Positions 1 to 5,089 are shown, numbered from the stretch's first letter. The stretch is DNA of 5,090 nt from Candidatus Uhrbacteria bacterium (GCA_016205995.1 JACQSJ010000070.1:1-5090); one strand, 5' to 3'. Notes: a model not told the origin generated them from the letters alone. Numbers and translations are program-made.

Positions 1-1
1 A

Positions 2-208
2 GCATTTACCTCATGGTTGTTGGAAATCCGTACGCGCGCATACAACCTCTGGCTCTACGCTGGGTTTTTGTATGTGTTGGCTGAGTCTAAAGAATCCCCC
101 ACATTTTTATGGTGGGGCTTGGGGAGGTTGCCGGCAACCCCCTCTAACTCCCCCTTGGAAAGGGGGAGGATCGGAATATACCTCTATGAAAATCATCCAA
201 GCCAATAA
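2..208 (+). CDS. 3' end of an unidentified upstream gene, possibly a membrane protein
   Basis: The reading frame starting at base 2 is open from the window edge to a TAA at 206-208, giving about 68 residues. The first 30 or so look protein-like and partly membrane-embedded (TSWLLEIRTRAYNLWLYAGF, then LYVLAES), as at the end of a multi-membrane transporter or a membrane-bound glycosyltransferase. The rest (about base 90 on) is translated palindromic repeat, so the native C-terminus was probably near base 90 and has been extended by the repeat. The frame overlaps the next gene's ATG (186) by 23 bases. Frame 1 is also open, to a TGA at 82-84, and cannot be excluded as the true gene end. I do not recognise the protein; a role in the same glycan locus is inferred from position only. 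Confidence 0.35.
   Translation, partial: AFTSWLLEIRTRAYNLWLYAGFLYVLAESKESPTFLWWGLGRLPATPSNSPLERGRIGIYLYENHPSQ
96..169. repeat. cluster of three short palindromes (REP/MITE-like intergenic element)
   Basis: Three inverted repeats lie back to back. CCCCAC (97-102) pairs with GTGGGG (112-117). GGTTGCC/GGCAACC is a perfect 14-bp palindrome at 126-139. CTCCCCCTT (148-156) pairs perfectly with AAGGGGGAG (160-168) across a GGA loop. C/G-tract palindromes of this type are common dispersed intergenic repeats in several bacterial lineages, which is a family-level recollection. The right arm also supplies the only purine-rich, Shine-Dalgarno-like stretch upstream of the glycosyltransferase start at 186. 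Lying between two co-directional genes, the element could also act in mRNA processing or weak termination, but there is no T-tract. Confidence 0.6.
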
Positions 209-1409
209 ATTCTACGCGCTCAAGGGTGGGGCAGAGCGGTATATGCTCGAGCTCTCTGCTTGGCTTGAAACACAAGGCCACACCGCACTTCCTTTTGCGA
301 TGCAGCATCCCGACAACCGTGAGAGCCCCTATGCAACGCAGTTTGTTTCGTACGTTCAGACCGAGTCGACTCGCTCGAGTCCTTGGCAGGCATTGCGTAC
401 CGTTGGGCGGATGATGTACTCGCTGGAGGCCCGTCGGAAACTCGCGACGTTGATCGCCCAGGAGAAACCCGACCTCGCTCACATTCACAACATCTACACG
501 CAAATCAGCCCGTCAATCCTGGACACGCTCAAAGATCAGCACATCCCCGTTGTCATGACCGTGCACGACCACCATCTCATCTCGCCGCAGTACAACATTT
601 GGTCCACAGGGTGTGGGGAAGATTATCGAAATGTCGGGATCCTGAAGGGAACGTTCTCGCGGTATCACAAACAGTCCACGGCCGCGAGTTTCGTCCAAAC
701 GGCCGTGTACAAGTTCCATCGTTGGTTGAGGATCTACGAGAGGAACGTGGATGTGTTCATCTGTCCGTCGCAGTACATGAGGCGACAGCTCGTCGCGGGT
801 GGATTCCCGCAGGAAAAAATTCGCGTGAGCCCCTATGGCATCGACCCGCACCTGATTGAACCTCGATACGACCACGACGGCTACTTCCTGTTTGTTGGTC
901 GGTTGAGTGAAGAGAAGGGGATTGAGACGATCGTACGGGCGGCCAAGTTGATTCCAGACGTCCCGTTTAAAATCGTCGGCCGTGGACCGCAGATGGAGTA
1001 CTTGCACCGTCTTGCGCATGGGCTCGATAACATCGACTTCCTCGGATTCCGGACGGGCGCGGAGCTTGCCGAGCTCTACCGTGGGGCGATGGCCGTCTTG
1101 TTGCCAAGCCGCGTGCACGAGAATTTTCCGCTCGCTATACTCGAGTCGATGGCGGCGGGTACGCCCGTTATCGCCGCTCATGTCGGTGGCGTTCCCGAGA
1201 TTGTCGACGATCGAGTCAGTGGGCTCCTTGTGAACCCGGTCGACCTCCCCGGCTGGGTTGAGGCCATGATGCGTCTTGCCTATGACGAGGACTTGCGCCT
1301 TTCCATGGCACGCGCGGCGCGGTCGACCGTGGAGCACCGATTTGGGCTCGACGACCATTATCGTCGGCTCATGGTAATTTATGAGGAGGTGTTACGAGCT
1401 AACCATTGA
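186..1409 (+). CDS. GT4 family glycosyltransferase (GT-B fold)
   Basis: This 407-residue protein is predicted to transfer a sugar from a nucleotide-sugar to a lipid-linked or polysaccharide acceptor at the cytoplasmic membrane. The N-terminal acceptor domain opens MKIIQANKFYALKGGAERYM, with the glycine-rich GGAER loop at 14-18 typical of GT4 enzymes, and has a MTVHDHH strand at 124-130. The C-terminal donor domain has FVGRLSEEKG (236-245), IVGRGP (263-268) and the E-x7-E signature from E312 to E320 (ENFPLAILE), followed by MAAGTPVIA and GGVPEIV. Length and domain order are normal and no frame break is seen. The frame is open upstream to base 3, but that part is translated repeat, and the family-like sequence begins exactly at ATG 186. 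The purine-rich AGGGGGAGGA (161-170) lies about 16 bases before the ATG, too far for a standard ribosome site. The next gene starts within 6 bases of the stop, so the pair is probably one operon. The sugar specificity cannot be read from sequence. Confidence 0.93.
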   Translation: MKIIQANKFYALKGGAERYMLELSAWLETQGHTALPFAMQHPDNRESPYATQFVSYVQTESTRSSPWQALRTVGRMMYSLEARRKLATLIAQEKPDLAHIHNIYTQISPSILDTLKDQHIPVVMTVHDHHLISPQYNIWSTGCGEDYRNVGILKGTFSRYHKQSTAASFVQTAVYKFHRWLRIYERNVDVFICPSQYMRRQLVAGGFPQEKIRVSPYGIDPHLIEPRYDHDGYFLFVGRLSEEKGIETIVRAAKLIPDVPFKIVGRGPQMEYLHRLAHGLDNIDFLGFRTGAELAELYRGAMAVLLPSRVHENFPLAILESMAAGTPVIAAHVGGVPEIVDDRVSGLLVNPVDLPGWVEAMMRLAYDEDLRLSMARAARSTVEHRFGLDDHYRRLMVIYEEVLRANH

Positions 1410-1414
1410 ACTCT

Positions 1415-2554
1415 ATGTCAGAGTCAGAAGTCGACCCACGAAAAGCAAGCGGAATGTGTCCGCACGGAAATTTCCCTGGGAGGTGCTCTACGTGTCTGGA
1501 GCAGCAGGAGCCAGATGAGGAACAGGAACCCATTCGTTTTCAAGAGCGAGATCCGTTCGATGATTTTCTTGTTCATATTGATCAGGGTGGAGTACGCCGT
1601 GAACCGACCCCAGAGGAACGCGAACGTATGGATCGTTCCCTGGTCGCGCTTGGGAATCTGTTTGAGGGAGCACAGATTCGTTGGCAGTTGGACGGGGCGA
1701 TTAACATTTCTCTATTGAGCGGCGACTACATAGGCATTCATAAAGATATCGACCTTTCGATCGATTCAGACGATCTTGAGTCTGTTGAGAAGTTGCTTGA
1801 GCCGCGTGGGTACGCGTTGTTCCTGTCTTCGTTGAAAGACCCTACACAGCCACGAGGAAAGAAAGTCATGGAACGTGTTTCCGCGGCTCGATTTCGTGAA
1901 GCGGCAGAAAAAGATGAGGCGACACATCATCCGATGATTGCCCGAATTGATGCGCATGGAATGATCCAAGAGGGAGGAGATTTGAATTTTATCGATACGC
2001 ATATCGTCCGTCGAGATGAGGAGCATCGGCCGGTTGGGTGGGGCGGTGTCGCGCTCCCGAAGGAATGGTATGAGCCACAGTCCGTGGATGTGAGGGGGAC
2101 ACGCGTTCAGATTTCGCATCCGGCGAAGGTCGCCTATTTCAAACTTCATGGGGATCGTGTGTACGATCAAATGGATCTACGTCCACTAGCCAAAAGCGGT
2201 CGTCTCTCGCGGGCGGACATGATGACCATTAGGGAATTGGTCGATCAGGAGTTGAACAATCGTCTGAAGCAAGCCGAGCAAATTTTCGGGAGGATTCTTA
2301 GTGGAGTGACCCCTGAGATGGATCAGGAAAGGGTGGTGGGGTTATTCGAGGAAGACACATTTATTCGTGGGCGCATGAATGACTCTTTGCGGGAGCAACT
2401 TCAAGAGTTATCTCAAATTGTTGTTCGGGATCAGAAACAGACGTTCACCGCTCTTCAGGAGGACATATTCCGGATCTTTCGTGTTGGGGATATGGGCAAG
2501 GAGCTTTTGGAGAAGATCCAGCAAGTCGAGGACTGGATGCAAGAAGAGGATTAG
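1415..2554 (+). CDS. nucleotidyltransferase-fold protein with N-terminal Cys/His knuckle
   Basis: This is a soluble protein of 379 residues from ATG 1415, or 382 from TTG 1406. Residues 15-27 hold C15-x-H17-x6-C24-x2-C27, a probable zinc knuckle, followed by an acidic linker (about 28-50). Residues 75-135 resemble the core of aminoglycoside/lincosamide-type nucleotidyltransferases: WQLDGA (90-95), then HKDIDLSI (109-116), with D111 and D113 as the likely metal-binding Asp pair. PAKVAYFKLHGDR (236-248) with YDQMDL (250-255) matches the usual C-terminal lysine/aspartate region of such enzymes. Residues 264-379 are mostly charged helix, probably partly coiled coil. The substrate is unknown: family members modify drugs, sugars, proteins or tRNA. 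TTG 1406 overlaps the preceding stop (TTGA), which would favour translational coupling; ATG 1415 is the conventional choice. AGGAGGT (1384-1390) lies 15 to 24 bases upstream of either start. The gene is slightly AT-richer than the glycosyltransferase before it. Confidence 0.8.
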   Translation: MSESEVDPRKASGMCPHGNFPGRCSTCLEQQEPDEEQEPIRFQERDPFDDFLVHIDQGGVRREPTPEERERMDRSLVALGNLFEGAQIRWQLDGAINISLLSGDYIGIHKDIDLSIDSDDLESVEKLLEPRGYALFLSSLKDPTQPRGKKVMERVSAARFREAAEKDEATHHPMIARIDAHGMIQEGGDLNFIDTHIVRRDEEHRPVGWGGVALPKEWYEPQSVDVRGTRVQISHPAKVAYFKLHGDRVYDQMDLRPLAKSGRLSRADMMTIRELVDQELNNRLKQAEQIFGRILSGVTPEMDQERVVGLFEEDTFIRGRMNDSLREQLQELSQIVVRDQKQTFTALQEDIFRIFRVGDMGKELLEKIQQVEDWMQEED

Positions 2555-2559
2555 CGCTA

Positions 2560-2591
2560 AGAAAAAATCGACCCGAAGGTCGATTTTTTCT
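2560..2591. terminator. bidirectional rho-independent terminator
   Basis: AGAAAAAATCGACC (2560-2573) pairs over 14 bp with GGTCGATTTTTTCT (2578-2591) around a CGAA loop. Read on either strand the stem ends in a T-rich run. On the minus strand the loop is UUCG closed by C-G, an exceptionally stable tetraloop. It begins 5 bases after the nucleotidyltransferase stop and 36 bases past the stop of the convergent glycosyltransferase, so it can end both transcripts. The stop codon itself lies in a 10-bp palindrome, TTAGCGCTAA (2551-2560). Confidence 0.9.
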
Positions 2592-2597
2592 AAGCTG

Positions 2598-2618
2598 GTC
2601 GGACATTTAATGTCCGAC
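2598..2618. repeat. intergenic palindrome between convergent genes
   Basis: GTCGGACAT (2598-2606) and ATGTCCGAC (2610-2618) form a perfect 9-bp stem with a TTA loop. A further GCGGAC copy of the arm motif follows at 2621-2626. There is no T-tract on either side. It may protect the mRNA 3' end, act as an auxiliary terminator hairpin for the minus-strand gene, or be a dispersed repeat. Confidence 0.7.
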
Positions 2619-2626
2619 AGGCGGAC

Positions 2627-3781
2627 TTACGTTGGTTGTTTGGTGAGCTCGGGTTCGAGCCAGAGGAGCTCGTACAGGTAGTCGGTTGTCTCGGCGATGT
2701 CCTTCCAGTCGTAGTGTTTGGCGATGTGGATGCGAGCCTGAGCTCCGACGACTTTCACAAGCTCGGGGTTTTCCAAGAGGATCTTGAGCTGTGTGGTGAG
2801 ATCCCTCACACTCCCCACGTCAAACGTGAGGCCGTGATCCTGTGTGAGCTCGAGGTTCTCTGGGATGTTCGAGGAGAGGACGCACTTGCCGTAGCTCATT
2901 GCCTCCAAGATTGCGATCGGTAATCCTTCTGATTCAGACGGGTGCACGGCCGCGTAGGCATGTGAGAAGAGTGCATGGAGTGTTTCGCCTGACTGGTTGC
3001 CGGTGAGTACGATTGAAGGCTCGTTCTTGGCAAGACGCTCTAGCTCGCGAACATAATCGTCGGTAAACGCGCTCCCACCCACGATCGCGAGTTTGAAGTC
3101 ACCCACCAGGTCGGGATGCGATTTCTTGAGTTTCTTCCACGCGGCGATGAGGGTATTGGCTCCCTTGTGTCGGACAAGCCGTGCGCACATCATGAGGTAA
3201 TTTCCAGGTTTCAAATCAAACGGTTTGAGAAGCGTCGCGTCGGCATCTTCCAGCGGGATTTGCGTTCCGTTTGGAATGTATTTGGCCGTCATGCCGTAGG
3301 ACAGGCGGCAATAGGTTTCGAGTGTCTTGGAGACGGCAATGGTCGCGTCGGGAATCGTACAGGCAAACCGCTCACCCAGGTACAGCATGAGCCGAGCGAG
3401 GTGTCCCCACTTCTGGTGGTGACGGTCGATACAGTGGAACGTCACGACGACCTTGGCGCTGGGGCGCAAGAGTTTGGGGAGCCAGGCAAGCAGCGAGGGT
3501 CCCACGCCGTGAAAATGGAAGACGTCGACCTTCTCTCGTGCGGCTCGCAGGATCGAGGTGAAGGTGTGGGTGATGGCATCCAGGTGCTTGGTGGCGATGC
3601 CCCAGGTCTTGATACAGCGCACGCCGCGATGGTCACGGATTGGCCAGACATACCAAGAACGACAAAATACGAGGACCTCATGTCCACGCTTTACCAACTC
3701 GGTTGAGAGCTCCTCCACATGCCGTTCGATGCCCCCAGACCGGGCAGGAATTCCCTTTTGCCCAATCATCGCGATCTTCAT
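2627..3781 (-). CDS. GT4 family glycosyltransferase, rhamnosyltransferase-like N-terminus
   Basis: This 384-residue GT-B enzyme is predicted to add a sugar to a cell-surface glycan at the cytoplasmic face. The N-terminus MKIAMIGQKGIPARSGGIER, followed by HVEELSTELVKRGHEVLVFC, matches the opening typical of the DUF1972/rhamnosyltransferase-type GT4 group (family knowledge). FHFHGVGP (88-95) and VVVTFHCIDRHH (111-122) lie in the acceptor domain. The donor domain has IPNGTQ (169-174), CARLVRHKG (199-207), LAIVGGSAF (231-239) and the E-x7-E motif from E285 to E293 (EGLPIAILE), then AMSYGKCVLSS. Start ATG 3781 is chosen because the motif-bearing N-terminus begins there. A TTG 7 codons upstream would lie at or before the expected transcription start. 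There is no Shine-Dalgarno sequence, which fits a nearly leaderless mRNA. It is a single-gene transcript convergent with the glycosyltransferase/nucleotidyltransferase operon. Rhamnose specificity is not demonstrated. Confidence 0.93.
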   Translation of the reverse strand: MKIAMIGQKGIPARSGGIERHVEELSTELVKRGHEVLVFCRSWYVWPIRDHRGVRCIKTWGIATKHLDAITHTFTSILRAAREKVDVFHFHGVGPSLLAWLPKLLRPSAKVVVTFHCIDRHHQKWGHLARLMLYLGERFACTIPDATIAVSKTLETYCRLSYGMTAKYIPNGTQIPLEDADATLLKPFDLKPGNYLMMCARLVRHKGANTLIAAWKKLKKSHPDLVGDFKLAIVGGSAFTDDYVRELERLAKNEPSIVLTGNQSGETLHALFSHAYAAVHPSESEGLPIAILEAMSYGKCVLSSNIPENLELTQDHGLTFDVGSVRDLTTQLKILLENPELVKVVGAQARIHIAKHYDWKDIAETTDYLYELLWLEPELTKQPT

Positions 3782-3792
3782 ATTGACGGCAA

Positions 3793-3821
3793 AGAGTACC
3801 AAAAAATGGGCATTTTGTCAA
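3793..3821 (-). promoter_or_regulatory. sigma70-type promoter of the minus-strand glycosyltransferase
   Basis: On the minus strand there is a perfect TTGACA (3816-3821), a 17-base spacer and TACTCT (3793-3798), a TANNNT -10 with 3 of 6 consensus bases. The expected transcription start, about 7 bases further on, is near 3786, only about 5 bases before the ATG at 3781. The mRNA would therefore be almost leaderless, which agrees with the missing ribosome-binding site. Confidence 0.65.
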
Positions 3822-3837
3822 TAGTCGTCATCTCGGG

Positions 3838-3861
3838 CCGGTGAGAAAACCGGTGAGAAAA
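3838..3861. repeat. exact tandem repeat of a 12-bp unit in the divergent promoter region
   Basis: CCGGTGAGAAAA occurs twice head to tail at 3838-3849 and 3850-3861, with no mismatch. It lies between the two divergent -35 boxes: 16 bases behind the minus-strand TTGACA and 3 bases before the plus-strand TTGACA. The position is that of an activator or repressor operator able to affect both genes. The function is inferred; replication slippage could also produce it. Confidence 0.7.
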
Positions 3862-3864
3862 GCA

Positions 3865-3893
3865 TTGACAAAGTGGGGGTTTTTGGCTAGATT
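3865..3893 (+). promoter_or_regulatory. sigma70-type promoter of the membrane protein gene
   Basis: TTGACA (3865-3870), a 17-base spacer and TAGATT (3888-3893, 4 of 6 consensus bases) form a good promoter. Expected transcription start is near 3900, giving a leader of about 45 bases. The longer GTG-started frame from 3841 would begin upstream of this promoter, which argues against that start. Confidence 0.75.
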
Positions 3894-3934
3894 TTCGCTC
3901 TGGCCACAAAGGTCGGGGAAACTAACTTTCTTCC

Positions 3935-3939
3935 AGGAG
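3935..3939 (+). promoter_or_regulatory. Shine-Dalgarno site that fixes the membrane protein start
   Basis: AGGAG lies 6 bases before ATG 3946. It is the only well-spaced ribosome-binding site in the window and selects 3946 over the in-frame GTG at 3841 and the ATG two codons downstream. Confidence 0.85.
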
Positions 3940-3945
3940 TCCGCG

Positions 3946-4539
3946 ATGGAGATGCTCTTCGCAGGTCTTGCAGGGGGTGTACTGATTGCAGTGCTCCTCA
4001 TCTACATTCGCAACATCCTGTACGCCAACATCGGCATGAACTTGTCGACGTGGCTGATCGCTACGTTCGCCACGCTCATCCAGAATGTCACCTACTACCC
4101 AACCGTGGGAGGAGAGTGGCATCTGATCATCGTGCCAACCATTATCTCAGTCGGCCTGATCGTCATCACGGTTCTGGGGTGGCGCAAGAGCACCTTCGGA
4201 CGAATCAACCGGTTCGACATCGCGGTCTTCGCGGGCACGATATTGTGTCTGGTCGTCTGGTTGGTTTTCGATGGTGTGGTGGCCAACGTGGTCTTGTCGT
4301 TCGCTCTCTTCACCTCGTTCATTCCCACGGTCCTTGACTTGCGAGCCAAGAAGTTCGAGGACGAAGCCTTTCCGTGGGGCCTGGCCTCGTTCGGCTACAT
4401 CTTCCAGCTCATCGCTGTGGCCATCTCGATCCAGGCTCTCTCAGAGGACTGGCCGCGACTCATCAACCCCATCCTGGTGGGGCTTATCGGGAATGGATTC
4501 GTGAGTTGGACGGCTTTCTGGAGCAAGCGACGAAACTAG
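3946..4539 (+). CDS. seven-helix membrane protein, PQ-loop/SWEET-like duplication
   Basis: This 197-residue protein lies almost entirely in the membrane. Hydrophobic segments are at about 4-25, 33-51, 58-79, 91-108, 110-132, 143-162 and 172-193, giving seven helices. The two ends look duplicated. In the first half W36 is followed by LIATF, then W58 and P64. In the second, W144 is followed by GLASF, then W169 and P175, with W-to-P spacing of 6 in both. The segment FIPTVLDLRAKKFEDEAFPW (125-144) resembles the Pro-x...Lys-Lys...Trp loop of PQ-loop/SWEET proteins, and IRNILYANIGMNLSTW (21-36) looks like its partner. Three helices, a linker and three helices would fit that fold. PQ-loop relatives carry sugars or other small molecules, but the substrate and direction here are unknown. 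The gene has its own promoter and terminator and is divergent from a glycosyltransferase. It could instead be an unrelated small integral membrane protein. Confidence 0.75.
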   Translation: MEMLFAGLAGGVLIAVLLIYIRNILYANIGMNLSTWLIATFATLIQNVTYYPTVGGEWHLIIVPTIISVGLIVITVLGWRKSTFGRINRFDIAVFAGTILCLVVWLVFDGVVANVVLSFALFTSFIPTVLDLRAKKFEDEAFPWGLASFGYIFQLIAVAISIQALSEDWPRLINPILVGLIGNGFVSWTAFWSKRRN

Positions 4540-4553
4540 TTCCGAACGACTGA

Positions 4554-4613
4554 CCCCGCGGTCAGCGAGAAACCCTCACTGGTTCTCGCGACTGGCGGGG
4601 TGTTTCTTTTTTT
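4554..4613 (+). terminator. rho-independent terminator after the membrane protein gene
   Basis: The stem begins 14 bases past the stop: CCCCGC (4554-4559) pairs with GCGGGG (4595-4600), GTC (4561-4563) with GAC (4590-4592), and GCGAGAA (4565-4571) with TTCTCGC (4583-4589), with small interior bulges. The tract TGTTTCTTTTTTT follows directly. It acts on the + strand only. Confidence 0.9.
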
Positions 4614-4640
4614 CGATTGGTCGCGTCCTTACGTCGTTGA

Positions 4641-4676
4641 ATAACCCAAACTCCGTCGGCTTGCACCGACGGAGTT
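4641..4676 (-). terminator. probable terminator of the tRNA transcript
   Basis: AACTCCGTCGG (4649-4659) and CCGACGGAGTT (4666-4676) form a perfect 11-bp stem with a 6-base loop. Read on the minus strand it lies 29 bases beyond the tRNA 3' end and is followed by TGGGTTATT, a weak T-tract. On the plus strand the following bases are GGTTGG, so the minus direction is more likely. It faces the plus-strand terminator at 4554-4613. Confidence 0.65.
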
Positions 4677-4691
4677 GGTTGGTCCCGGAAT

Positions 4692-4705
4692 CGAGCGTTG
4701 GCTCG
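4692..4705 (-). other. small hairpin abutting the tRNA 3' end
   Basis: CGAGC (4692-4696) and GCTCG (4701-4705) form a 5-bp stem with a 4-base loop, starting at the very base after the encoded CCA. In the precursor RNA it could stack on the acceptor stem and guide 3' end trimming. The role is inferred. Confidence 0.5.
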
Positions 4706-4781
4706 TGGTGGACCGAACGGGACTTGAACCCGTAATTCCCGATGTCAAGGCGGGCGGAGTTACCCTTACTCCCATCGGCCC
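4706..4781 (-). tRNA. tRNA with encoded CCA; isotype uncertain (Val-GAC by loop sequence, UGA by stem register)
   Basis: The minus strand folds as a 76-base class I tRNA. The acceptor is GGGCCGA/TCGGTCC (6 Watson-Crick pairs and one G-U), followed by A73 and genomic CCA. The D arm is GGAGT-AAGGGTA-ACTCC, with an extended 5-bp stem and the expected A14, GG and A21 in the loop. The T arm is ACGGG-TTCAAGT-CCCGT, perfect. The anticodon arm is unusual. CCCGC and TCGGG flank CTTGACA; four pairs form and the closing C31-U39 is mismatched, which puts UGA at 34-36 with a C at 37. The string TTGACAT is identical to the loop of E. coli tRNA-Val(GAC), but that register gives only two scattered pairs in the stem. 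Ser(UGA) would need a long variable arm and usually G73, both absent. Val(GAC) with a distorted arm or a degenerate tRNA is more likely. Confidence 0.88.
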
Positions 4782-4796
4782 AGCTTTCTTCCGGGA

Positions 4797-4846
4797 GAAA
4801 ACAGAAAGACCCCTGAGAAATCATCTTTCAATGATTCTCAGGGGTC
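4797..4846 (-). terminator. long hairpin with T-rich tail upstream of the tRNA
   Basis: GACCCCTGAGAA (4808-4819) pairs over 12 bp with TTCTCAGGGGTC (4835-4846). TCAT/ATGA adds four more pairs beyond a bulged A, leaving a 6-base loop. Read on the minus strand it is followed by TTTCTGTTTTCT, a reasonable terminator tail; the plus strand has none. It probably ends the gene whose stop is at 4928-4930. It also lies between the promoter at 4903-4931 and the tRNA, so it may attenuate or process that transcript. Confidence 0.75.
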
Positions 4847-4902
4847 GCTTCTGTGACACCGAGAGTTTAGGTTCATTGTGTAAACCCACTCGCCTTAACT
4901 GC

Positions 4903-4931
4903 ATTCAATCATGGTTCGCGCGCGTTGTCAA
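4903..4931 (-). promoter_or_regulatory. sigma70-type promoter reading toward the tRNA
   Basis: On the minus strand there is a perfect TTGACA (4926-4931), a 17-base spacer and TTGAAT (4903-4908, 4 of 6 consensus bases). Transcription would begin near 4896. The -35 box contains the TGA stop codon of the upstream gene. It is the only convincing promoter for the tRNA, about 115 bases before its 5' end, but a terminator-like hairpin lies in between. Confidence 0.7.
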
Positions 4932-5089
4932 TTTTCCACCACGGCTTTTCCATCGGCCATCAAGTCGCCCGGGAGGTTGGTGGTGACCGTTGCACCACTT
5001 CGACTGACGAAGGCACCGGTGCGTGCGTCGGTTCCTGAAATGCGGATGTCATAGAGCAATATAGGGACCTCGCCGACCATGGTCTCATC
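4928..5089 (-). CDS. 3' end of an unrecognised gene
   Basis: Only the last 53 residues are in the window, ending at a TGA (4928-4930); the 5' part lies beyond the right edge. The visible peptide runs from DETMVGEVPILLYDIRISGT to LMADGKAVVEN. Alternating hydrophobic and polar residues (VPILLYDIRI, GAFVSRSGATVTTNLP) suggest beta-strands, as in a secreted or surface beta-sandwich domain, but no family is recognised. The minus-strand +1-shifted frame is also open to a TGA, but its translation is rich in Pro, Arg and Ser and looks less like protein. A hairpin terminator begins about 80 bases past the stop, in keeping with a gene ending here. Confidence 0.55.
   Translation of the reverse strand, partial: DETMVGEVPILLYDIRISGTDARTGAFVSRSGATVTTNLPGDLMADGKAVVEN

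Noticed and set aside
72..185. N-terminal extension of the first glycosyltransferase to ATG 72
   Set aside because: The extra 38 residues are translated palindromic repeat, while GT4-like sequence starts exactly at ATG 186.
513..1358. Long minus-strand open frame (281 codons) inside the first glycosyltransferase
   Set aside because: It is antisense to a clear GT4 gene, its translation has no recognisable motif, and it lacks a start site or promoter; it is open because of codon bias on the coding strand.
3116..3706. Plus-strand open frame of 196 codons opposite the second glycosyltransferase
   Set aside because: It is antisense to a well-supported GT4 enzyme with intact motifs; there is no promoter or ribosome site and its composition is not protein-like.
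3841..3945. N-terminal extension of the membrane protein to GTG 3841
   Set aside because: It would start before the promoter at 3865-3893, and ATG 3946 has a well-spaced AGGAG.
4838..4876. Minus-strand 12-codon leader peptide (MNLNSRCHRSDP) ending inside the hairpin upstream of the tRNA
   Set aside because: The position is suggestive of attenuation, but there is no good ribosome site, no run of a regulatory amino acid, and tRNA genes are not normally controlled by leader peptides; a 12-codon frame is expected by chance.
4675..4986. Plus-strand open frame of 103 codons
   Set aside because: It runs through the tRNA and two hairpins on the other strand, so it is almost certainly not coding.
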